This document shows positions 30,790-42,800 of a stretch of DNA of 64,000 nt, one piece after another; the first letter of the stretch is position 1; each line of letters starts with the position of its first letter. This DNA is from Hevea brasiliensis. Taxonomy: Eukaryota > Streptophyta > Magnoliopsida > Malpighiales > Euphorbiaceae. The stretch covers positions 98,908,041-98,972,040 of the forward strand of contig NC_079498.1 in NCBI RefSeq assembly GCF_030052815.1, read 5' to 3'. Under the pieces are notes generated by a model. The model made no database searches. It saw only the letters and a program-made list of their open reading frames with translations, and was not told the origin of the DNA. The position numbers were made by a program, and so were the translations under genes.

Positions 30790-33700
30790 ATGGGAAAATT
30801 CCCCTTTTGGTTGTCTCATATGATTGCTCCCTTTGCAACCAAAGCAATGGAGTGGAAGAATCTCATTTGCCCTAATTCTCCATTTGTATGCTTCTCTTCT
30901 CCACCCTTTCCCTCTTCTCTCTTTAAGCCAATTTGCTGTGGCTGATGTAACATGAAAAATTATGTAACTGGAATTCCCAATACTTCTTTTTTGTTTTTTG
31001 AAATTAGAAATTGGACCCGTGTTTTTCTGTGATTTTAATGAGGAGAGCCTTCAAGTCCGTTTCTATGTAGAATTAGTTCAACTTCTGGTTAGTTGCTGGG
31101 GAAGTATAGGAATGCTCAATAAAGTGCAATTCTTGTTCCTTTGCATAGTAACTGTGTGAAGAAATACTGTACAATTTACTCAAAGACCTGTGAAGAAGCT
31201 TAACTTGATATTTTGTCAAAATTAATTTGGTTTATCATATTAAAAGAGAACAAATAAGAATTTTGCTCTTTGGCAAAATATTCCAGAATTGTGAACAAAC
31301 ACACCCCACCAACACCACCCTCCCCCTCCTTCTCTTCTCTCCTCCTTTTCGCTTTCCCCCTATTTGAGTATTTTAATTCGCATTCTAAGGTTTAATTTTC
31401 TGCTTTTCTTTTTTCCTTTTTTTTCAGGTATGGGATGGAAATAAAATCTCAGAATGTTTTGATAATATATATCCTTTTGTGTATGTTGAGGAGGTTTCCT
31501 TTTCAGCTCTATAAGATACTAATAGGTGTTGTTAATTACGTTTCCTTGACAATGGATACAGTTTTAGGATTTTGTGCAAATGTAGTGACTGTTCTTATGA
31601 TTTCAATACTTGCAATTACTCTGAGGAACGCCAGAGGAAGCCACAGGGTAGATTCTTTATTCTTTTATATACTTATGGTCTACTTACTTGCTGAAAACTG
31701 TAAGGAAAGGGTATTGGAAAGCAACACTGAGATAATCATCTTAAGCTGTGTCTGTGTTTCCTTCAGGATGCATTTGGTTAAGGAGGATAGTATTTTTTTA
31801 AAAAAAAAAAAAGGAAAAAGCAAGGGTTAGATGAATAATCATATGATGCACGCAGCTGCACTCTGTATTAAATTTTTTATCTGCTATAACTTAGTGACAA
31901 TATCTGTCACGAATAAACTCCATGTGTCTAATTTAATGTGATTCTGATGGCTTTGACTGTTTATCTTTTCCACTTTGAGATGCATAGTTTATTTAGTTTC
32001 AAAATTTCCTATCAGATACCACCTTTGAGATGCATGGTTTATAAACTCTGCCCTTTTTAATTCAAGTAGACTGTTAAGCTGACTGTTAGTTCTTTCTGTA
32101 TCCTTAAACTTTGCATGAAGTTACAAGATGAATTCTGACAAAAACGTTAGTTCATTATAACTAGATGTCCTCTTGCCATTCAAAAATTATTACATGGTGG
32201 ACTAATCCTTTAGAAGTTATATGCTCAATTAATATAGATTTAGTTAATATTTCTCTGTTGTATTACAAGTTCTACACTAAACAAGTCAGGAGTCCTTGTT
32301 CCCGGTACAGGAATGTACTTGCAGAGTGAAATTATGCTTTGATTGTTTAATCATCACTTTTGGTAAACCTAGTTTGCCATGACCTTGAATGTATCTCATC
32401 TTGAAATTGATCTTTCAACTTATTCAATATCCATTCATTGCTCATAATAGCTTGAGCTTCTATTTATCTGTTGTATGTTATGAAATACTCTCACTAGCAT
32501 TTAAGTCTCTGATAAAAAATCTCTGCCTATGTGGATTTTCTGAAAAATACACTTGATTAGTATTTGTGCCTTTTGGCCAAACAGATTACGTTGTTCCTCC
32601 TCATATTAGAACTGATAGACTTGTGCATAGAAGCTTCTCTCTACTGGAGAGGTGCAGTTGCTACTTAGGCTGTGCTGTGACCTTATGTTGAACTTGAACT
32701 AGAAGTTTTCCAAACCTCTATTGTGATCAGTAACTTTATGTGTTTTGCTGCTGGATTTCCTTATTTGACTATCAGTTCTTCATGCTGGTGGGTGTGCACT
32801 AAATGTTACCCTTAACTACCTGCCTGACTTCTTCTCCAAATTATATATCCAAGATTAATGTCAATTCCTTTCTTTCTTTCTGGATTAGGCATCTCTAATT
32901 TTCTTTTAAAACAATTTTTAGAATAATTCTAATGCTTTTATAAGAATTACACAGATGAACTTCAGAGAAAAGGTTGTGTTTCATTTTCTACCTGCACTTG
33001 GAGCATGTTTGTCATTTGTGGACATGGTTTTTCTTTTGAAGAAAGAACTTAATGGAGACTTTATTGTATATCATGAATGGCTTTTCAAAAGTTCTCAATT
33101 GATACTCTGGGTAAGCTGTTTCTAACTTAAGATGTTTTCCTTGTTGTCATGAGCTTTTTATGCTGGCTCAAGATTTTAATTCAATATTCTGTTCCTGCAA
33201 GTGTGCAGACAACCATCATAATTTCTGTAAAGTGGGCCTGTTTCCATGACTTATTTTGCAATTGGCTTCTTTGTATCTGGTGGATCATGAAAGCACTACT
33301 GGAAATTCTTCATCTGCACAAAACATTTTCTTCATTGGAGGTACTTTTTTTTTCCCTTTTAGGTTCCTTATCTCTGCATTGCATGGTCATAAGTGATTTT
33401 CTATGCTGTTATTTGTTTCAGTGGATTAAGCCGTGGATGTAACATTTTTGTCTCTACGGACTAGCCAAAATATAAATTTGCTTTGTTGTAATTATACTTT
33501 AAGACAAGTAGAGCACATTAGGTTAGAGGATAGAAAGAAAAGAAGGGGTAGACCTAAACTGACTTGGAGAAGAGTAGTACAACATGACTTAGAAGTATTA
33601 CACATTTCCGAGGATTTAACCCAAAATCATTTAGAATGGAGAAAGAGAATCCATATAACCGACCCAAATTCTTGGGATAAAGGTTGAGTTGAGTCGAGTT

Positions 33701-36700
33701 GAGTTATATAATTATACTTCAAAGAAATTTATGACAGGTTAAACATATCAAATTGTTTTTTATATTTTACATGCAAAAATATAAAATTTGTGTAAATAAT
33801 TATATAATATTTAAATAAGTGTGAAAGGTTATAAACAATATGTTATTTTCATAATTAATTGATTATGTGCAAAGCATGTCAATTCCAGGCCAACCCTACA
33901 TGGCATAATTGTGTCAACATGTTATCAAATAGAACATTATTGTCAAACTTGAACCCTCCAATTTTGAGTCATGATGAATTCAAGTTTGCATATCATTTCT
34001 AATATTGTTGTTATGATCGACATGCTATAAGTTGCAGATCATACTCATGTGGTGGAAAACCTTCTAGGTTTTGCTTGATATATCTACTCTCCGAAGGCTA
34101 TTCTTAAACTCCTTGTCATACTTTTTGGAGACCTTCATTCAATTGTTAGTGGCATTTGTGTTGTTTAGGTACTAAAGAATATTATGCACATGGGCATTTT
34201 ATTATGTCTGGAAACATAAATGGTATTTCTTTTAAATTGTCTTGGGTAATCTTTTATTGTATATACGTTTGTTTTGCGGTATTTCATTTTTTTCTTCCCT
34301 GATAAGATGAAATCTTAATTCTTTGAAAATTTTATGAGGGCAGGTTTTGGAATGTCTGAAAGAAAGTTCAGTTGTTTTGTTGGATATCATGTTTGGCATA
34401 TCCATCAATATCATCAGGATAAAACAGTCATCTTCCAAGGGCAGGTATAACGATAACCTCTCAATTTTTTGCTTGCAATGTCTTTATTTTTTTATAGTAA
34501 CAATATTGCACTGGTGTCACCATAACAAGCTTATAGATAATTCAAGTGCAAAATCTCTTAATGCTAGCAAAGGAATTGTGGTTATATTGTTTATGACTTG
34601 ATGTTATGGTTGGCTTGTTAGAATGGGTCTGTGTAATTCCAGTGGTTATATTTTGAAAATGATTTGGTTCCTTATTGTTGTTACTGACTTCTAGTTCATT
34701 ATATGTGATTGTCTGGGTAGATCTTGTTGAACATGAACTTTTCTTCATTTTTCATAACTTTATTTCAGATTCCCCCCCTCGTAAAAATGTACCTTTCCAT
34801 CACCTCATATGATACTACCAAAGATATTTGTGACAGTTCAATTTTTTTTTTGCATTGGAGTTGTAGTAAAATATGCCATTGCAGATGCAGCTGAGTAATA
34901 TAAGTTGCCAAACAGAAAGATGTTCAATTATTATTGGAACGAATATTGAGAACCATGTTGAATAATGGGATGATTTGGTTTAAAATGCTTAAATAAATTA
35001 TTATGAAGGCAGTGTTTTTTCGTGGAGGAATTAGATGTGAAAACAGAAAACTTAATATGGAAAGTCCTGTAAGGTGCATGTTATTGCTATCTTTAATCAC
35101 CATGGCTTCTAATCCTTCATTGTTATAGCATTTTATGATAACTGAAGGGGCTTCTGATAATCTGATTTAAAAGAGTTTGTTTCTCAATTCCATTAAGCAA
35201 GCATCATTTACTCTGTTGAATGGCCATTTTCTTTCTCAAACACATTCACAGAGACACTTGTACATGTGTGCATGTATGCATGTACTCATGCACATAATGA
35301 AACATCAGCTCTGAGTTATATCTGTCTGTTAATAATCGCTACATACCCTGGTATATTTGTTCACTAACAGTTAAGTACAATGATTGAATTTGTTTTCCCA
35401 TTGATCATTTGTTTACTGTAAGTTATCATGTCAATATACCACATCATCTTGTCACTTATTTGTTCGTTTGAGATTTGTTTTTCTGTGAATGAATAAATGT
35501 CACGCTACATCCTTGTTATTTTTCTAATATTGGGATTCATTGACGATATTGCTACTTGCTGAATTGTAGTTCAATGGAAGATCCGCTTCTTTCTGTTGAT
35601 ATGGATATTGAGGGAAGTTTTCCTGGGGATTCTGTAAGTGATTTGTAGCCATTATAATTTTTTTCAGGAAGATTTACACTTTCTTCCTTATAAAAGTATA
35701 GATTATTTGATTTTCATATTTTGTAGTCAAAAGTTTTTAATATATATTTTCCTGCAGGAGCATTAAAGTTTGTAGTTAAACAAGTTTTTCAATACTTTGG
35801 AATTCTTGCACTATCATCAGTCTATTTTATTATTTTATACTTCAGCAACCAAAGATCCATTGATTTTAATCTCGGTTAATTGCATATTGATGCGTGAACC
35901 ACGAGAGAGGATGTCTGTATTTGAATTTTATTTTTTTTCTTCCCTAATTGAGCAGTTTACAGAGAATATCTGGATTAGATTAGATTTTACTCATTTTTTT
36001 GTGCTTTATGGAGCTGAACTGAAGTTGACTTGAATACTGTAGTTTGACAAGCCCCATACCATAAATATAAAGGTCCTCCTTAATTGATGCATCACATTTA
36101 TTGTTGTTGAACAGTTAAACAGTACAAAAACTTGTTCCATTGGATTATTGTGTTTATAGTTGGCTTTCTTGACTTCTGGGCTGAGCCAGGAATATATGTT
36201 AGTGGGGTCGAAAAATTTTAATTTACTTAATTTAGAGAAAAAAATATTATATAATAATAAACTATCTATTAAGAGAAAAAATATAATAATGCATGTAAAT
36301 TTTCAATATATAACAATAATTTAGTTAAAAAAAATAATTTTATAAAATAATAAATTTTCACTACAATCTTAAATTTACAATTGTCCTTAACGAGTTTTCA
36401 TTTTCTGGAAGGTATTGCGTGATTTCTTATAATTATCAATGTTATCAAAAACATCTTTCTCAATATATATAAGCAAGGATCATTCAATAACTGATCTCCC
36501 ATTGAGTTTCCACAATTTTCATGGTAGAAAATGCCTTTTCAACGCTTTTAGTTGTAAGTTGTAACAGGTAATATCAATAGTAATTTTACAAGAAAGTGAA
36601 ATAAAAAAAAAATAAAAATTTAACTTATGAAATTGAGTTTGCCCACTAGTTTAGTGAACATAAAAAGGAAATGAAAAAGAAAATAAAAACTAATACCATT

Positions 36701-36715
36701 AATAAGAGATACACA

Positions 36716-36803
<88 letters not shown>

Positions 36804-39800
36804 AATGATGATTCTGTAAATATGAAATAGATAAGAGATGAAAGTTATATAGAGAAAAAAGAGTTGGAGAGAAAAAGAGATGACTGTTTTTTAGAGTTTT
36901 AATAGATAGTTTTTTTTTTTCAGGCTTTATAATTTATTTAAAAAAAATAAAATTGTAGACTATGATAAAGTGTCAAATAAGTCTAAATTTATTAAAAATA
37001 ATAATATTTTGAAGATTTTAAAGGGATAAAAAAATATTTTAGTGGTGTCGTATAAATAATTTAATAGATAGCATATATTAAAGTTTTTTTAATTTTTAAA
37101 AATTAAGTGGGGTCAATTGAACGCACTTACCAACATGTAGCACAGTTCTGCCACACCTTCTTCTTCTTTCAATGTGTTATAGTGCTATCACCTATGAAAC
37201 AGTTGACCACTGTCTCCCTCTTCTGGTTCATGAGTAGTGCAATGTCAATTTTTTGGTTGAGGTGAGCTTATGCCCATAATGAGGTCCTCGATCTTTTTTG
37301 TTATTTATTTTTCTTGTTTTTTGTTTGAAGTCAATAAAAATCACAATAAATTATTGCATTTCATGTTACTATCAAAGGGAAACACATGGAGCAGTTGGGA
37401 TCTCATGACATTCAAAGCTATCACTTCTGTGATGAAGCGTGGCATCATAAAGCAGCTTGGCTTTGAGGATTTGCTTTGGCTACCTAATGACATGGAACCG
37501 TCAACCTGTCATGATAGGTTGCTAAGCTTCTGGCGAGCTCAGCAGAGTAGCTCTAACCCCTTCTTGTTTAAAGCAATCTGTTACGCATATGGATGGCCAT
37601 ATTTTTGTATTGGTTTATTAAAGGTAATTTATTCTTTCAGGCTGAATTTCTCACTATAATATAAAATTTATGTGATTATAGTTATTATCAAGATAGGGTG
37701 CTGAACCTAATTTAAGTTCTTCATGTAGTAAATTGTTCTTTTGAATTGTTGGTTACTGATGCAGTTCCTCATTTTGCTTTCTCTTTTTAAATTAGTACCT
37801 TTGTTATGACAGTGCTAATGCTTATTTTATTTCATTTGCACGCTGAAGGAGTTGCTGAGCTAAAATTATGTCACATATTACTCTTGTAAACATCGTTAAA
37901 ATTAAGCAAATAAGTAAGGCGTATTTATCTTTTGTGATAGGTGTTTGGTTTTCATGAGAAAAGTTTCCCTTTTACTGAAATCTCAGACCACAATATTAAA
38001 AAAGGGGAATAAAAACAAAAAATATTGGATTGCATAAAACATATCACAGAGAAAGCCATTCCAATTGATGATATTAGTGTCTCTAGCCAATGCTTATTGC
38101 TTAATAAAATATGTCTATGATGAATAATATTTTCATTGACTAATTTCTTCTAGTTCTTTCTCAAAGGGAAATAGCTTTACAGTGAGAAATTTTACTTTTA
38201 CAGGTGTTGAATGATTGTATTGGTTTTGCGGGGCCACTGCTTCTCAATAAACTCATTCGGTTTCTTCAACAAGGTATGGAGCATGGATCAGTTTTTATTT
38301 TTGGTTCTTTAGATAGCATCTACTGGTTTTGGGGTGACACTGTAAATTTAAGATAATTGTCATGTCATTTTTGTTTTGGCCTTTCCCAGTTGTGGATTTT
38401 CTGTTTGCCTCACTGTTCAATAAGCTCCTCTCTTCATGGTTCTGTAATGTAACCAATTTTATTGCCAACTGGGTGTATTGGAACAACAAATATGTGTTCT
38501 TTCATTTAATGTTTTAGCTAATGATAGATCTGTAGAAAGAGATGATTCTTCTTAATTTCAATTAATCTATACATGGGTATATATATACAATTGATTCCTA
38601 TAATTGTGTTCTACTAATTAGGAAGAAATTCTGAATAAGAAATCATAAATAGAAATACAGAATACAGAATATACAGAGAAATAATATAGTGATTGACTTT
38701 CCATAACACTCCCCCTCAAGTTGGAGCATAGATGTTAATAATGCCCAACTTGTTACAAATGTAGTCAATCCTAGCTCCATTCAGAGTTTTTGTGAAAATA
38801 TCTCATAACTGCTCTCCAGTTTTGATGTGTCCTGTTGAGATGATCTGTTGTTGAATCTTTTCACGAACAAAGTGACAATCAATCTTAATATGTTTGGTCC
38901 GCTCATGAAACACCGGATTAGAAGCAATATGGAGAGCAGCTTGATTATCATACCACAATTTTGCAGGCAGGGAGGTCTAAAAACCTGTCTCATCTAGTAA
39001 TTGAAGTATCCATATTACCTCACATACTGATTGTGCCATGGCTCTGTATTCCGATTTAGCATTAGATTGAGAAACTACACTCTGCTTCTTGCTTCTCCAA
39101 GACACCAAATTTCCTCCAACAAAAATACAATATCTAGTAGTTGACCTTCTGTCAACCTTAGATCCAGCCTAGTTGGCATCTGAAAAACATTCAACATTCA
39201 AATGCCCATGATTACCATATAACAAACCTCTTCCTGGAGCGCCCTTCAGATAACACAAGATTTGTCCCAAGGCTTCCCAATGAGCAACAGTTGGGGAAGA
39301 CATAAACTGACTTACTACACTAACGGCGTAAGCAATGTCAGGACGAGTGACTGTAAGGTAGTTCAATTTTCCTACCAATCTCCTGTATCTCTCTGGATCT
39401 TCAAACAACTCACTATCCCCTGCTAACAGTTATAAATTTGGAGTCATTGGTGCACTGTAAGGCTTAGCATCTAATTTTCCTGTCTCTGTCAATAGATCGA
39501 TGACATATTTTCTTTGAGACAAGAAAATACCCTTCTTACTTCTCATAACTTCAATACCCAAGAAATACTTTAACAATCCCAAGTCTTTGGTCTGGAACTA
39601 GGTTTGGAGGAAGGTTTTAAGAGAGGAAATACCTGCAGAGTCACTCCCAGTAATGACAATGTCATCCGCATAGACTACTAGGAGAATTAGACCAGCCTCA
39701 GATTGCTTATAAAATACTGAGTGATCACACTTACTCTTTTGCATAACAAATTTCTGTACTGCTTCACTGAATCTCCCAAACCAGGCCCTAGGACTTTGTT

Positions 39801-42800
39801 TCAAGCCATAAAGAGACTTCCGAAGCCTACAAACTTTGCCCAACTCCCCCTGAGCAACAAACCTAGGTGGTTGCTCCACATACACCTCCTCCTGAAGATC
39901 ACCATGAAGGAAAGCATTGTTGATATCCAATTGGTGCAGAGGCCAATCATATGTAGCTGCTAAAGAGATAAACAAGCTAACAGAAGTAAGTTTAGTTACA
40001 GGAGAAAAAATGTCAGAGTAATCAACCCCATATGTCTGAGCATATCCTTTTGCCACAAGGCGTGCTTTTAACCTAGCCACAGAACCATCAGGATTTACCT
40101 TTACTGTAAATACCCATTTGCAACCAATAGCTTTCTTACCAGTGAGCAAAGGCAACAGTTCCCATGTACCATTAGCATCTAAAGCCTTCATTTCCTCTTT
40201 CATAGCAGCACACCAGTCAGGATAAGACAGTGCCTCACTAACAGTATTAGGGATAGGAACAGAGTCTAAAGAAGTAACAAAACACCGAGAATAAGAAGAC
40301 AATTGATTATAAAAAACAAAAGAAGAGATAGGTAAGTGCATGAGCGCTTACCTTTACGTAGAGCAATATGTAAGTTTAGGTCAGAATCATGATCAGTATG
40401 AGGTACAGGATCTCGCAATGAAGTAGCTGGTGGAGAATCTGAGTCAGGAATCTCCAATCTCCTGGAATAAACATGAACAACGGGAGGTCGAGGAGGTCGA
40501 GTAGGTCTAGAGACAGAAGGAACAGGTTGTGGGAGAGGACTAGACATTGGTTGGACAGTATATATTAAGAGATCATCCTCCTCTCCTTGACTCTCATACA
40601 CAGATGATTGAGGAAAGAATGGAGTGGACTAAAAAAATGTGATATCTGCAGAAACAAGATAATGATTAAGAGTAGGAGAAAAACAGCGGTACCCTTTTTG
40701 GAGTCGGGAGTACCCAAGAAAGACACATTTGAGAGACTTCGGATCCAATTTAGTAACCTGTGGACGAACATCACGCACAAAACAGGTACAACAAAAAATA
40801 CGGGGTTCAACAGGGAATAAAGATTTTGTAGGAAACAAAGCAGTATAAGGAATATCCCCATTAAGGACAGAAGACGGCATACAATTGATCAAAAAATATG
40901 CCGTAGAAACTGCATCCTCCCAAAAGTGTTTAGGAACTTTCATATGAAAAAGAAGAGCACGAGTTACCTCAAGAAGATGTCGATTTTTTCTTTCGGCCAC
41001 GCCATTCTGGGATGGGGTATCAACATAGAAAGACTGATGAAGAATGCCATTTTGTGTCATATAAGACTGAAATTGTGCTGAAAGATATTCTTTGGCATTG
41101 TCACTTCTTAATATGCGCACATAAATATTAAATTGAGTTTTGATTTCATTACAAAAGGCACAAAAGATAGAAAACAACTTATAACGATTCTTCATTAAAT
41201 ATAACCATGTAACACGAGAGTAATCATCAACAAAAGTAATAAAATAACGAAATCCAGTTTTAGAAGTAACAGAACAAGGACCCCAAACATCAGAATGAAC
41301 TAACTCAAAAGGGGATGAAGTCCGTTTATTGACTCTAGACACAAAAGGTAAACAATGATGTTTTGCAAACTGACATGACTCACATTCTAGTACTGATAAA
41401 GACTGAAACTGAGGACACAGTTTCTTCATGGTAGACAAAGAAGGATGGCCCAATCTACAGTGAGCTTCAAGAGGTGTTAAGGTACTGGAGCAAACCAGTG
41501 ACCGCGGTACATGATTTTCCAGAATGTAGAGACCACCTGACTCACGTCCTCTACCAATAATCTGCTTCGTCGTAAGATCCTGAAACAAACACTGGTCAGG
41601 AAAAAAGGAAACATAACAATTTAAGGTACGAGTAAGTTTACTAACAGAAAGTAGATTAAAAGAGAATTTTGGTAGACACAAAACAGATGACAAAGAAATT
41701 GACGAAGTCGGGTTCGCAGTTCCAGAATCCATGACACAAGAAGTAGAACCATCAGCTAAAGTAACAGTAGAGGAAGTGAGATTAGACTGAAAAACAGATA
41801 GAAGACTAGAATTACCTGTCATGTGATCTGTCTCACTAGAATCAATAACCCATTTGGATGAGGAAGACACAAGGCATATAGTGGATTTACCTGACTCAGC
41901 GATCCTAGTGACAGGAGAACTGGTAGGCTTTTGAGATGCCTAATACTGGAAAAACTGTGCAAAATCTTCTGCAGATACCAAAACAGTTTTCTCAGAAGAA
42001 GATGCTGTAGAATCCTCTGCTGCTATATGCGCTATCTGTGATCGCTGATTTTTCCTCTGAAGTTGTGGACAATTATATTTTCTATGGCCAGGCTCATGGC
42101 AATAATAACAAATGACTCCTCTTGAGTCCTAATTAGAACTAGCCTCCCCATTACGCTGATTACCTCTGTTGCCTGTAATTTCTCCTTTACTTCCTCTTCT
42201 ATTACCCTATTATCCATTTGGATTACGGCTAATAAGAGTACTACTGGCAGGCTGTGAAGATTGAGTGCTCTCTGTACGAATGACTCATGTGAACGTTTCA
42301 TGCAAAGAGGAAATCTCAAAACTAGAGAGAATCTAAGATTTAGCAGTCTCATACTCTGAAGGAAGGTCTGCAAGAAAACTCATAACAGCCAGTTACTTCA
42401 GTTGGGCTTGCTGAACTTTCACATTAGGACTAAAAGGCAACAATACATTAAGTTCCTCATATACCCGTTTAAAATTTATAAAATAAGCCGTGAGAGACTT
42501 ATCATCTTTCTCAGCACGGTAGAATGCCTTACAAACATCATAAATACGGGAGATATTCCCTTTACCAGAATACAGAAAATCTAAGTAATCCATCAATTCC
42601 TTAACAAATTCACAGTGATTAATTAAACTAATTACCTCACTGTGAATCGAGTTCCGAAGCTGCAAAAACAACCGAGCATCCTCCCTTAGTCAAGTTTGTC
42701 GTATATCATCAGTAGGTGGGTCCTTAGTAAGGTGATCATCCTTATCAATACTACGCAAATAGACACTAACAGTCTTACTCCACTCCAGGTAATTCGAACC

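Noticed and set aside
32097..32107. GTATCCTTAAA, a second U12-like donor in ABCC13 intron 3
   Set aside because: It is in the middle of an intron, with no exon before it and no matching branch-point and acceptor set. A chance match is likely.
35797..36033. 78-codon frame on the plus strand in ABCC13 intron 7
   Set aside because: It is not needed to join exons 7 and 8 in phase and shows no ABC-transporter similarity.
36711..36800. AC/AG array considered as a possible CRISPR or satellite
   Set aside because: It is a simple dinucleotide microsatellite without spacers or a longer unit.
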